Assembly (NCBI RefSeq): GCF_025506335.1
Contig: NZ_JANZYO010000008.1
Span: 139,664-203,663 of the forward strand
Direction: 5' to 3'
Length of the DNA stretch: 64,000 bases
Origin: Mumia quercus
GTDB lineage: Bacteria; Actinomycetota; Actinomycetes; Propionibacteriales; Nocardioidaceae
This document shows, in pieces, positions 35,302 to 43,711 of the stretch; position 1 is the stretch's first letter; each line of letters starts with the position of its first letter. The notes beneath the pieces were generated by a model that saw only the letters and a list, made by a program, of their open reading frames with translations, searched no databases and was not told the DNA's origin. The translations under genes were made by a program, and so were the position numbers.

Positions 35302-36495
35302 TCAGGACGCCTCGGGCGGCGCGACCTCGTCGGCAGGCACCACCTTGAGGAGCTCCGGCACGAACGTGTCGCCCTCCGCGACGAGCTTGGCCTGGAACAT
35401 GTCCTGGACGAGCGCGTGGTCGCTGGCGCGGACCGTCGTCTTGCCCTTCGGGCCGTCGAAGGACCAGCCCTCGAGCGCCTTCACCATGGCGTCGACGTCG
35501 CCGTCGCCCTCCTCGATCGCGCGCACGATCATCTGGCCCGCGACGAAGCCGTCGGGGGTGAAGAGGTCGGGCTGGCTGCCCTGCTCCTCCAGCGACTTGA
35601 CCAGGGCCTGGTTGACCTCGTTGTCGGCGGCTGCGCCGAAGTAGTGGCTGAGGAAGCTGATCTTGCCGGCGGCCGGACCGTACGCACCGTACGTCGCGAT
35701 GTCGCCCAGGCCCGTGACGACCGGGGCGGCGTCGAAGACGCCCTGCTGCTCCAGCGACTGCCACATGCTGCCGGAGGTGGCGCCGGCCCAGGCGACGAAG
35801 ACCAGGTCGGGCTTGGTGTTGAGCACCTGGCGCGCGAACGACGTGAACTCGGTGACGTCCTCGGCGACGAGTACCGGCTTCACGGTCCCGCCCTTGCCGT
35901 CCGGTCCGAGGACCGCCTGGACGGCGGCGACGTTGCCCTGGCCGAAGGCGTTGTCCTGGGCGAGGACGGTGATCGTCTTGCCCTGGACCTCGTCGAGGAA
36001 CGTCGCGGCGGTCGCGACATCCTGGAAGCTCTGGCGGCCGGAGCGGAACGTGTAGTCGTTGATGCCGGTGACCGCGTCGGCGGCCGCGGGGCCGGAGATG
36101 TAGAGCACCTTGTTCTGGGCAGCCTGCTCGGCGAGCGCGAGCGCGACACCGGAGGACGCGGTGCCAGCGAGGATCTTCACGCCGTCGCCGATGAACTCCT
36201 TCGACAGCTGCACCGCCTTGTCGACGTCGGCGCCGTCGTCACCCTCTCGGATCTCGATCTTCGTGCCGTCGACCTCGCCGGTGCCGTCGGTGGCGTAGTC
36301 CAGCCCGGCCTCCAGGCCCTCGAGGTACGCCTTGCCGTACGTCGCGAGCGGGCCCGACTTCGAGGTGATGACGCCGACCTCGATCGTGTCGCCGCCCTCG
36401 GCTGCGGCGTCGTCCGACGACGGCGCGCATCCCGCGAGGGCGAGTGCCGTCACCGCCGCAGCCGCGACCAGCCGCATGTTCTTCCGTGTGCTCAT
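35302..36495 (-). CDS. Liv-type ABC transporter substrate-binding lipoprotein
   Basis: A 397-residue periplasmic-binding-protein-like lipoprotein. The signal MSTRKNMRLVAAAAVTALAL ends at lipobox LAGC with Cys23. The mature part follows the type I (Leu/Ile/Val-binding) plan: EVGVITSKSGPLATYG, then GVALALAEQAAQNKVLYISG, and PDGFVAGQMIVRAIEEG. First gene of the operon; the ligand is probably a carboxylate or amide, given the acyl-CoA synthetase encoded downstream. The promoter must lie in the 175 bp upstream. Confidence 0.92.
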   Translation of the reverse strand: MSTRKNMRLVAAAAVTALALAGCAPSSDDAAAEGGDTIEVGVITSKSGPLATYGKAYLEGLEAGLDYATDGTGEVDGTKIEIREGDDGADVDKAVQLSKEFIGDGVKILAGTASSGVALALAEQAAQNKVLYISGPAAADAVTGINDYTFRSGRQSFQDVATAATFLDEVQGKTITVLAQDNAFGQGNVAAVQAVLGPDGKGGTVKPVLVAEDVTEFTSFARQVLNTKPDLVFVAWAGATSGSMWQSLEQQGVFDAAPVVTGLGDIATYGAYGPAAGKISFLSHYFGAAADNEVNQALVKSLEEQGSQPDLFTPDGFVAGQMIVRAIEEGDGDVDAMVKALEGWSFDGPKGKTTVRASDHALVQDMFQAKLVAEGDTFVPELLKVVPADEVAPPEAS

Positions 36496-36610
36496 CTCCG
36501 TGCCTTTCCGACCTCAGAAGCGCCAGAACCTGAAACCTGATTCGGGTCACGGGAAATGTAGAGGCGGCCCACTTGTGATGTCAACCACAGGGGGCCACGG
36601 CGCAGACGGG

Positions 36611-36655
36611 ATCGTGCGGGTTTGGTGCCATATGTGAGCACCAAACCCGCACGAT
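36611..36655. terminator. Strong hairpin after the excalibur gene
   Basis: Perfect 17-bp arms (ATCGTGCGGGTTTGGTG and complement) surround an 11-base loop, just beyond the stop of the excalibur protein gene. It separates that unit from the promoter region of the Liv operon. There is no clear T-run, so it may be a processed hairpin rather than a classical terminator. Confidence 0.6.
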
Positions 36656-36670
36656 GATCGCGCCAGCGGG

Positions 36671-37231
36671 TCAGGTCTCGCAGACGAGGCCGTCGTTGTC
36701 GCGATCGTCGTAGTACGGGTACTCGGGCTCGTCGCTGGAGTACGGGCCGTACCCGTTGTCGTTCGCCTCGCCGCACGTGTCGAAGATCGGGTCCATGCCG
36801 CTGTCCGGCTCGGCCGACTCCTGGTCGTCCTCGGCGCTCTCGACCGCCTCTTCGCGCGCCTTCACCTTGGCCAGGCGAGTCTTCAGCTTCGCGGCGCGCT
36901 GCTCGAGCTTCGACGCCTGCGAGTCGAGGGCGGTCTCCCGCTTGTCGAGCTCCTTCTCCTGCGCCGCCAGCGACGACTTCAGGCGAGCGATCTGAGGAGG
37001 TTCGGTCGGAGTCGAGGTCGTGGCGACCGTCGGCGAAGGCGTCGGCGAAGGCGTGGGAGGCGTGGGACGTGCGGCGGTCTCACCTTCTGCGTCGCCGACG
37101 GTCCCCACGGCCACACCGACGAAGAACGCGAGCGCCGCTACACCGACGAACGCGAGCACCCGGCGCCCGGGGCCCTGGCTCCCCGCCTCCGGCGCAGCCG
37201 GCGCAGCCGGCGCAGCCGGCGCAGCCGGCAA
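36671..37231 (-). CDS. Membrane-anchored coiled-coil protein with an excalibur domain
   Basis: A 186-residue protein. Residues 1-14 are a Pro-Ala-Ala repeat encoded by 9-bp tandem units, followed by one transmembrane helix (about 25-48), a Thr/Pro linker, a coiled coil (about 82-130, LDKRETALDSQASKLEQRAA) and a C-terminal excalibur calcium-binding motif (DTCGEANDNG then DDRDNDGLVCET). A TTG start is the only reasonable one; an in-frame stop of the upstream flavin reductase lies five codons before it. The start is therefore uncertain. Confidence 0.7.
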   Translation of the reverse strand: MPAAPAAPAAPAAPEAGSQGPGRRVLAFVGVAALAFFVGVAVGTVGDAEGETAARPTPPTPSPTPSPTVATTSTPTEPPQIARLKSSLAAQEKELDKRETALDSQASKLEQRAAKLKTRLAKVKAREEAVESAEDDQESAEPDSGMDPIFDTCGEANDNGYGPYSSDEPEYPYYDDRDNDGLVCET

Positions 37232-37246
37232 CGCATGCAGCCCGGG

Positions 37247-37762
37247 CTAGCGCACGCCCCGCAACCTGCTGCGATGGAACACCAGCGGCTCCACCGTGGG
37301 ATCAGCCTCGAGCCCGTCGATGCGCAGGACGACGATCCAGTGGTCGCCCGCGAGCGTCTCGGACTCGATCGACGCCTCGATGCGCGCGGCCGCGTCGTGC
37401 AGGAGCACCGCGCCCCGCAGGGTCGAGAACGTCTCGACGCCGGCGAAGCGGTCGCCGGTCTTCGACGACAGCGTCCGTACGTGCGCGTGGTGCGACTCCG
37501 ACAGGACGCTGACCCCGAGCGACTGCGCGCGACGCAGCACCGGCCACGTCGCCGAGGTCACCTGGATCGACACCGCCGCGAGCGCCGGCACCAGCGACAC
37601 CGAGAAGAAGCTCGACACCGCCATCCCCACGCGCTCGCCGTCGACCTGTGCGCAGAGCGCCACCACGCCGCTCGGGAAGGCGCCCAGGGTCTCGCGCAGC
37701 ACGGCTTGGTCGATCGGCGCGGAGACCGCCAGCTCGGTCGGGGGCATGCGCAGCTCCGTCAT
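37247..37762 (-). CDS. Flavin reductase (HpaC-like)
   Basis: A 171-residue flavin reductase-domain protein supplying reduced FMN. Typical elements are LGAFPSGVVALCAQVDGERVG, MAVSSFFSVSLVPALAAVS, and the C-terminal HWIVVLRIDGLE. Its ATG overlaps the stop of the FMN reductase gene by 4 bp. It probably feeds the flavin monooxygenases encoded in the divergent sulfur operon. Confidence 0.88.
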   Translation of the reverse strand: MTELRMPPTELAVSAPIDQAVLRETLGAFPSGVVALCAQVDGERVGMAVSSFFSVSLVPALAAVSIQVTSATWPVLRRAQSLGVSVLSESHHAHVRTLSSKTGDRFAGVETFSTLRGAVLLHDAAARIEASIESETLAGDHWIVVLRIDGLEADPTVEPLVFHRSRLRGVR

Positions 37763-38274
37763 ACCGCCGCCTGCTCGCGCGCACCCGACGCGAGCGCCCG
37801 GATCGCGGCACCCCACCGCTGCGCGTACGCGTCGTACGGCGCCGCCTCGGCGTGCTCGGACTCCCGTACGTACAGGCCGGGCGCGGGCGCGTACGCTCCG
37901 AGCTCGACGAGCACCGGCTTGAGCAGCAGCTCAGGCGCGAGTGCGTGAGCAGGCCCGGCGCCGACCATCAGCGGGACCGCGACGACGTCCTGGAGACCGG
38001 TGCCGGTCGCGAACTGGTCGAGGAAGAGCTTGAGCACCCCCGTGTACGTCGCCTTGAACGTCGGGCTCGCCACGACGACGAGGTCGCTCGACGCGACGTC
38101 CTCGACGGCGGCGGAGACCGCCTCGTCGCCCCAGCCGAGCAGTCCGGCGCCCAGCGTCACGACATCGACGACGACGTCGGGCTCCGCGTCCGCGAGCCGC
38201 GCCGCCAGTCGGACGCCAGCGGCGAGCGTACGAGACTCGGCCTTCGGATTACCTGCCACCACTGCGACCTTCAC
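37759..38274 (-). CDS. NADPH-dependent FMN reductase (SsuE/MsuE-like)
   Basis: A 171-residue flavodoxin-like reductase. The start is GTG (VKVAVVAGNPKAESRT), seven bases behind GGAGG. FMN-binding loops are GNPKAESRT and SPTFKATYTGVLKLFLDQF. SsuE-type enzymes hand FMNH2 to alkanesulfonate monooxygenases. It is divergent from a MarR regulator and forms a coupled pair with the flavin reductase downstream. Confidence 0.9.
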   Translation of the reverse strand: MKVAVVAGNPKAESRTLAAGVRLAARLADAEPDVVVDVVTLGAGLLGWGDEAVSAAVEDVASSDLVVVASPTFKATYTGVLKLFLDQFATGTGLQDVVAVPLMVGAGPAHALAPELLLKPVLVELGAYAPAPGLYVRESEHAEAAPYDAYAQRWGAAIRALASGAREQAAV

Positions 38275-38314
38275 CGCACCACCTCCGAGACCTGGGACCG
38301 AACGACGTCGTACT

Positions 38315-38328
38315 AAGTTAACCAACTT
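38315..38328. promoter_or_regulatory. Candidate MarR operator (AAGTT-N4-AACTT)
   Basis: A short inverted repeat containing the palindrome GTTAAC lies in the AT-rich gap between the FMN reductase and MarR genes. Role inferred from position. Confidence 0.45.
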
Positions 38329-38408
38329 TATCGACAACTACCCTATAGTCACGAGGTCGTGACGATCCAGCCCTCTCGCATCGCGAGACTCCGAGCCGAG
38401 GTGATCCC

Positions 38409-38900
38409 ATGCCGGTGAGCAGGACCGAGCGCCGTCCCACCATGACGTCCGAGGCGCGCTTCAGCAGCCCCGGCTTCTTGCTCCCCCACATCGGCCGCAT
38501 GGCGCAGATCTGGATCACCGAGGCGCTCGAGCCCCTCGACCTCCTCCCCCGCGAGGCCGCCACCCTGCTCGTCCTGCGCCAGCACGGCACGCTCGCCCAG
38601 CAGCGGCTGGGTGAGCTGCTCGACATGGACCCGAACTACCTCGTCTTCGTGGTCAAGAAGCTCGAGTCCCTCAGGCTCGTAGCCCGCACCCGCGACCCCG
38701 AAGACGGGCGCCGACGCCTCGTCTCGATCACCGAGGCCGGCCTCGCGCGCCGCGCGGCCGTCGACGCTGCCGTCAACGCGGTCGAGGAGCGCCTGACCGC
38801 AGGGATCAGCGCCGACGACCTCCGTACGCTGCGCCGCTTGCTGCTCCAGCTCGACGCCAACACCGGCGCCCACCACCCCCGGATCGACTCCGGCGCGTAG
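38409..38900 (+). CDS. MarR family regulator of the sulfur island
   Basis: A 163-residue winged-helix regulator behind GAGGTGAT. The core is LRQHGTLAQQRLGELLDMDP then YLVFVVKKLESLRLV, followed by the wing RTRDPEDGRRRLVSITEAG. It lies between the divergent reductase pair and the transport/desulfurisation operon, so it probably controls one or both. The alternative start MTSEARF, 11 codons in, cannot be excluded. Ligand unknown. Confidence 0.9.
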   Translation: MPVSRTERRPTMTSEARFSSPGFLLPHIGRMAQIWITEALEPLDLLPREAATLLVLRQHGTLAQQRLGELLDMDPNYLVFVVKKLESLRLVARTRDPEDGRRRLVSITEAGLARRAAVDAAVNAVEERLTAGISADDLRTLRRLLLQLDANTGAHHPRIDSGA

Positions 38901-39050
38901 CCGCCCGACCGCGCAACGTTCTACTCACCCGGACGAGAACCCTCGCACATCCGTCTCACCCGATGATCATGAGTAAATGACTATCTACTTGATGGACATA
39001 CTCAAATCAGCCGGATCACTCGACCGGTGACAGCACACCCAGGAGCTGCC

Positions 39051-40070
39051 ATGACATCCCGCCTGCCGCGCCCTCGCCTCCGCCGACTCGCCGCCGCGGT
39101 CGCCCTCGCCGCCACCGCCGCCACGCTGAGCGCCTGCGGGAGCGAGGACGCCAGCGCCGGCTCGGAGGGCGCCACCGTCATCAAGCTCGTCGATCCCGGC
39201 AACGCCGGACTCCTCGCGTACGCCAAGAAGACCGGGGTCCTCGAGGAGAAGCTCGAGGCGGCCGACGCCCGCGTGGAGTGGGGTGGCTCGTACGGGTCGT
39301 TCACCGCGACGATCGATGCGGTCCGGTCGGGAGACGTGACCGTCCTCGAGGGCGCCATCTCCCCCGCGATCGGCTACCTGTCGACGAGCGACGACCTCAA
39401 GATCTTCGCCGTCGCCGACCGTACGAAAAACCCGAAGGCTCCGGTCAACGACGGCCTGGTCGTCCCCAAAGACAGCAAGGTCACCTCGATCGACCAGCTC
39501 GTCGGCAAGAAGATCGCGGTCAACAAGGGCGGCCGCGGCGAGTACCTCCTCGAGCTCGCGCTCGACCAGGCCGGCATCGACCCGAGCGAGGTCGAGAAGG
39601 TCTACCTCAATCCCGTCCAGGCCGCGGGTGCGTTCCAGTCCGGCAAGGTCGACGCCTGGTGGGCGATCGTGCGCGGCTACCCGACCGCGGTCGCCGCCGG
39701 CGCCAAGACGATCGTCGCCAGCACCGAGGTCGACGACAACGACCTCACGATCCTGGCCGCGCGCAAGGAGCTCGTCGACGAGAACCCCGAGGCGCTGAAG
39801 ATCATCGTCGACACGCTCGCGGAGCTGCGCAAGGAAGGCAACGCCGAGCCGGAGAAGTTCCAGAACGTCTTCACCGACTCGGGCCCCACCGCGACGGAGG
39901 GCGCCGCGCTCGCGCGTGACACCGAGGTGGACCGCTACGCCAACCCGTTCCGCCCCGTCGAGGACGCCGACCTCCAGACGATCCAGACGGTCGCCGACTA
40001 CTTCAGCACCCACGGCTTCATCAGCAAGCCGGTCCAGGCGTCCGACGCGGCCGTGCAGCTCGGCTCATGA
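39051..40070 (+). CDS. ABC transporter substrate-binding lipoprotein, sulfonate/aliphatic type
   Basis: A 339-residue lipoprotein with lipobox LSAC (Cys29), starting ATG behind AGGAG. The mature part has the NMT1/SsuA-like fold: KLVDPGNAGLLAYAKKTGVL, VEWGGSYGSFTATIDAVRSG and GKKIAVNKGGRGEYLLELAL. It is the first of seven coupled genes, with its stop overlapping the permease start by 4 bp. Probably binds a sulfonate, sulfone or related organosulfur compound. Confidence 0.9.
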   Translation: MTSRLPRPRLRRLAAAVALAATAATLSACGSEDASAGSEGATVIKLVDPGNAGLLAYAKKTGVLEEKLEAADARVEWGGSYGSFTATIDAVRSGDVTVLEGAISPAIGYLSTSDDLKIFAVADRTKNPKAPVNDGLVVPKDSKVTSIDQLVGKKIAVNKGGRGEYLLELALDQAGIDPSEVEKVYLNPVQAAGAFQSGKVDAWWAIVRGYPTAVAAGAKTIVASTEVDDNDLTILAARKELVDENPEALKIIVDTLAELRKEGNAEPEKFQNVFTDSGPTATEGAALARDTEVDRYANPFRPVEDADLQTIQTVADYFSTHGFISKPVQASDAAVQLGS

Positions 40071-40954
40071 CGGCCACCCAGCACGAGCCGCGCGCGGGCA
40101 CGGCGCCCGCCGCGCGTACGGGAGCAAACACGGGCGACGGCGACTCCGTCACCCTGGCCAGGCCGCGCTTCCTCGGCCGCCGCGACCGCAGTCGTACGCT
40201 GTCGCTGTCCGTACGGTTCGCCGTGCCGCTCGCGCTTCTCGCCACATGGCAGGTCGCGAGCAGCGTCGGATGGCTCGACCCGGAGATCCTCGCGTCGCCG
40301 GGCTCGGTCGTCGCCGCCGCCGAGGAGCTGTGGGAGAGCGGGCAGCTCACTGACTTCCTCGCCGCCTCCGGCCGCCGCGCCGCGATCGGTGTGACGCTCG
40401 GTGTAGCCGTCGGCCTGGTGCTCGGTGTCCTCTCCGGCATCTCCGCCCTCGGCGAGGAGCTCATCGACCCGACGATGCAGATGTATCGCGCGGTCCCATT
40501 CCTCGCGCTGGTCCCGCTGCTGCTCTCGTGGTTCGGCGTCGGCGAGGGCTTCAAGATCATCCTCATCGCGGTCTCCGCCGTCGCCCCGATGTACGCCTAC
40601 ACCTACCTCGGCGTGCGGGGCGTCGACCGCTTGGTCATCGAGGCGGCCCGCGGCTACGGGCTGTCGGGCGTACGGCTGGTTGCGCAGGTGATCATGCCGT
40701 CCGCGCTCCCGAACATCCTCATGGCGCTGCGGATCTGCCTCTCCGTGAGCCTCACCGGCCTCATCGCGGCGGAGCAGATCGGGACGACGACGGGCATCGG
40801 CTACCTCGTGTCGCTGTCGCAGCAGTACTTCCGCAATGACTACATGGTGCTCTGCATCGTGCTGTACGCGGCGATCGGCGTGCTCATCGATCTCGCGATC
40901 CGCATCGTCGAGCGACTCGCGATGCCGTGGCGGTCGGGGGTGGCCGCACGATGA
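40067..40954 (+). CDS. ABC transporter permease (SsuC-like)
   Basis: A 295-residue permease with about six transmembrane segments after a 45-residue cytoplasmic N-terminus. The EAA loop reads VIEAARGYGLSGVRLVAQVIMP, followed by PSALPNILMALRICLSVS. This is the standard nitrate/sulfonate/taurine family layout. Coupled by 4-bp overlaps to the binding protein and ATPase genes. Confidence 0.92.
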   Translation: MTATQHEPRAGTAPAARTGANTGDGDSVTLARPRFLGRRDRSRTLSLSVRFAVPLALLATWQVASSVGWLDPEILASPGSVVAAAEELWESGQLTDFLAASGRRAAIGVTLGVAVGLVLGVLSGISALGEELIDPTMQMYRAVPFLALVPLLLSWFGVGEGFKIILIAVSAVAPMYAYTYLGVRGVDRLVIEAARGYGLSGVRLVAQVIMPSALPNILMALRICLSVSLTGLIAAEQIGTTTGIGYLVSLSQQYFRNDYMVLCIVLYAAIGVLIDLAIRIVERLAMPWRSGVAAR

Positions 40955-41703
40955 GCGTGCCCACCACCGTGCACGCGGCCGCGCGGCTCGACCACGTCAC
41001 CAAGGCGTACGGCGACAACCGGGTGCTCGACAGCATCGACCTCACGATCGCGCCCGGCGAGTTCGTCGCCGTCCTCGGACCCAGCGGCACGGGCAAGACG
41101 ACGCTGCTGCGCCTGCTCAACGGCTTCGAGCAGCCCGACGCGGGCGACATCCTCGTCCCGCCGCGTGTGACCACCGTCTACCAGGAGCCTCGTCTCGTCC
41201 CGGCGCACCGCGTGGCGCGCAACGTGATCCTCGGCCAACGGCGTACGAAGGCCCACCGCGAAGCGGCACTCGCCGCACTGTCCGAGGTCGGTCTCGAGCG
41301 GCACGCACGTTCGTGGCCCGCCACTCTGTCAGGCGGAGAGGCGCAACGCGTCGCCCTCGCCCGCGCCCTCGTACGGGATCCGCAGCTGCTGCTCCTCGAC
41401 GAGCCGTTCGCCGCCCTCGACGCGCTCACGCGACTCAAGATGCACGACCTCCTCGACCGGCTCCGCGCGCGTCACCGTCCTGCGGTGCTGCTCGTGACCC
41501 ACGACATCGACGAGGCGATCCGTCTCGCCGACCGGATCGTGATGCTGCGTTCCGGCTCGGTCGCGATCGACGTCCGGGTCGACGTCGAGCATCCCCGCAC
41601 GATCACCGACCCGCGGGTCGTCGAGCTGCGCGAGCGCCTGCTCGCCGAGCTCGGCATCGTCCCCGCGTCGACCCCGCCCGTCCCCACGAAGGAGAACCCA
41701 TGA
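40951..41703 (+). CDS. ABC transporter ATPase (SsuB-like)
   Basis: A 250-residue ATPase. Walker A is GPSGTGKTTLLRLLNG, Q-loop TTVYQEPRLVPAHRV, signature LSGGEAQRVALARAL, Walker B LLLLDEPFAALDA, and H-loop LLVTHDIDEAIRLAD. The nitrate/sulfonate/taurine subfamily is indicated by RLADRIVML. The start ATG overlaps the permease stop; an upstream M in the same frame is less likely. Confidence 0.92.
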   Translation: MSVPTTVHAAARLDHVTKAYGDNRVLDSIDLTIAPGEFVAVLGPSGTGKTTLLRLLNGFEQPDAGDILVPPRVTTVYQEPRLVPAHRVARNVILGQRRTKAHREAALAALSEVGLERHARSWPATLSGGEAQRVALARALVRDPQLLLLDEPFAALDALTRLKMHDLLDRLRARHRPAVLLVTHDIDEAIRLADRIVMLRSGSVAIDVRVDVEHPRTITDPRVVELRERLLAELGIVPASTPPVPTKENP

Positions 41704-42818
41704 CCAGCGTCTCCGAACCGACCGCCCTCGACCAGCTCTGGTACACCCGCTGCCCTGTCCCCACCGCCTCCGGCCTCGCCTACAACCTGGGATGGCTCGA
41801 CGAGGCCTTCGCGCCCGCCGGGCTGTCGGTCGGCGTGCTGCAGGACGCCCCGCCGGAGATCGCCCGGCACCACTTCGACCACCAGCTCCTCGGGCTCTTC
41901 CGCGAGGGCGGCAACGTGCCCGCGCTCGTCGCCCGCTCCGAAGGCGCGCCCACGCGACTGATCGGTCTCACCTGGATCGACGAGTGGCAGTCGATCCTCA
42001 CCCGGCCCGACACCGGCATCGCGTCCGCAGCGGATCTCGCCGGCCGGCGCATCGCCCTGCCGGGCTGGGCCGGATCCCGGGGTACGAGCTTCCCGCGGGC
42101 GATGGCGTTGCACGGCTTCGCGCAGGCCTTGGCGCTCGCGGGCCTGACGTTGGCCGACGTCGAGGTCGTCGAGGTCGAGTCGCGCGTCGAGCGTGCACCG
42201 GGCAACGATCCGTCCGCGGCCGCTCCGTGGCCGGGCCTCGCCCAGCTCGCCGAAGGCGTCGTCGACGCCGTGTACGTGAAGGGGGCGCGCTCGGCCGAGC
42301 AGGCTCGCGAGATCGGCGCCGTCGTCGCGCTCGACCTCGACGCGACCCCTGACCTCTGGTCGCGGGTCAACAACGGCACGCCGCGGCCGATCACGGTGCA
42401 CGAGGAGCTGCTCGCCGAGAGGCCCGAGCTCGTCGTCCGGTTCCTGGTCGAGACGCTGCGCGCCTCACGCTGGGCGGCCACGCACGTCGACGAGCTGCGC
42501 GCGATCCTCGGCCGCGAGGTCGGCTCGGGTGCCGCAGGCGTCCTCGACGCGTACGGGGACGACGTCCACCTCTCCCTCACCCCGACCCTCGACGAGGAGC
42601 GGCTCGCGCTGCTCGGGCAGCAGGAGCGGTTCCTGCACGAGCACGGGTTCCTCGCCTCGCGCGTCGATGTCGCGGCGTGGGCCGCGCACGAGCCGCTGGC
42701 GGAGGCGCTGCGTGATCTCGATACGTCCTCCGCTAGCGCTCCGGACTACTCGATCAGCCAACCCGGGGCTAGCGCTCCGGACTACTCGATCAGCCAAGGC
42801 GAGGAGGTGGCGCGATGA
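41700..42818 (+). CDS. DszB-like sulfinate desulfinase
   Basis: A 372-residue protein of the NMT1/THI5 fold without a signal peptide. It resembles 2'-hydroxybiphenyl-2-sulfinate desulfinase (DszB). The start region LWYTRCPVPTASG matches the DszB Cys27 segment, and HFDHQLLGLFREGG matches the His60/Arg70 segment with the same spacing, giving Cys18, His58 and Arg68 here. The next segment TRLIGLTWI is also alike. The last 30 residues come from a palindromic repeat giving ASAPDYSISQ twice. Release of sulfite from a sulfinate is the inferred reaction. Confidence 0.82.
   Translation: MTSVSEPTALDQLWYTRCPVPTASGLAYNLGWLDEAFAPAGLSVGVLQDAPPEIARHHFDHQLLGLFREGGNVPALVARSEGAPTRLIGLTWIDEWQSILTRPDTGIASAADLAGRRIALPGWAGSRGTSFPRAMALHGFAQALALAGLTLADVEVVEVESRVERAPGNDPSAAAPWPGLAQLAEGVVDAVYVKGARSAEQAREIGAVVALDLDATPDLWSRVNNGTPRPITVHEELLAERPELVVRFLVETLRASRWAATHVDELRAILGREVGSGAAGVLDAYGDDVHLSLTPTLDEERLALLGQQERFLHEHGFLASRVDVAAWAAHEPLAEALRDLDTSSASAPDYSISQPGASAPDYSISQGEEVAR
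42714..42797. repeat. Palindromic element inside the DszB-like coding sequence
   Basis: The element starts GATCTCGATACG and carries two identical 30-bp right arms (42732-42761 and 42768-42797) separated by CCCGGG. The 36-bp period is 12 codons, so the reading frame survives and the protein gains a tandem peptide. The arm GACTACTCGATCAGCCA matches the CTACTCGACCAGCCA arms at 8.3 kb with one or two changes. It ends 18 bp before the next start codon. Confidence 0.85.
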
Positions 42819-43711
42819 CGCGGATCTGGGTCACGCTCGCGACGCGTGACGAGCGCGACTGGGGACACCTCCCGCCGGCCGAGGAACGTGCCCAGGCCGT
42901 ACGGGCGGCCGAGGTCGCCGGACTCGAAGGCGTCGTCGCCCCGTACGACCTCGGCGGCGAGGAGTCGACGGTCCTCGTCGGCGACGCGCTGCGCCACACG
43001 CGGTGGGCGCAGGCGCTGCACGAGTTCCACGTGGCGGCGTTCAACCCCGTCTACGCGGCGAAGATCGCCGCGTCGTTCCAGCGGTTCTCCGCCGGGCGGC
43101 TCGCGTGGGCACCGCTGGTCACCGCGCCGACCACCTCGCAGCGCCGCCCGACGAGCACCAGCGCCGACGACTGGTACGCCCGCGCGGACGAGTTCCTCAC
43201 GGTCGCGCGGGGCGTGTGGACGCAGGAGACGTTCGACTTCGACGGCACGTACTACCAGGTGAAGGGCGGCGGGTTCCGCGAGGCGCTCGCCGGGCTGCCG
43301 TTCCCGCGCGTCCACCTCACCGGCAGCGACGACGACGCCCTCGCGCTCTCGGCGAAGCATGCCGACGTGCACGTCTTCGCCAGCGCGCAGGAGGTGGCCA
43401 AGCGAGGCCCGCTCGTCGTCGAGCAGGCGCGCGCGCTCGGCCGCGAGGTGCAGCTGGGCATCCGCCTGTCGGTCCTCGTCCGCGAGAGCGCCGACGAGGC
43501 GCAGGCCGCCGCCGACCGCGACCGCAATCTCGACCTCGTCGGGTCGTACGCGCAGGTCGCCGACGAGCTCGGGCGCCTCGCCGCCCAAGGCGTCGGCACG
43601 GTGATCCTCGACGTACGACCACGCATCGAGGAGACGTACCGCATCGGCGAGCACCTCCTCCCCCTCGTCCGCACCACCACCCCCGACCTCGAGACGACAG
43701 GAGTCCGCTGA
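42815..43711 (+). CDS. LLM class flavin-dependent monooxygenase (short form)
   Basis: A 298-residue luciferase-like monooxygenase. The TIM-barrel start is TRIWVTLATRDERDWGH, with FHVAAFNPVYAAKIAASFQR and the characteristic FSAGRLAWAPLVTAP. FMNH2 should be supplied by the reductase pair encoded divergently. It overlaps the DszB-like stop by 4 bp and the next LLM start by 1 bp. Together with its neighbour it probably oxygenates an organosulfur carbon. Confidence 0.85.
   Translation: MTRIWVTLATRDERDWGHLPPAEERAQAVRAAEVAGLEGVVAPYDLGGEESTVLVGDALRHTRWAQALHEFHVAAFNPVYAAKIAASFQRFSAGRLAWAPLVTAPTTSQRRPTSTSADDWYARADEFLTVARGVWTQETFDFDGTYYQVKGGGFREALAGLPFPRVHLTGSDDDALALSAKHADVHVFASAQEVAKRGPLVVEQARALGREVQLGIRLSVLVRESADEAQAAADRDRNLDLVGSYAQVADELGRLAAQGVGTVILDVRPRIEETYRIGEHLLPLVRTTTPDLETTGVR

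Noticed and set aside
35255..35764. Overlapping frame within the Liv binding-protein gene
   Set aside because: Low-complexity Arg/Gly sequence; the binding protein in the other frame is complete with a lipobox.
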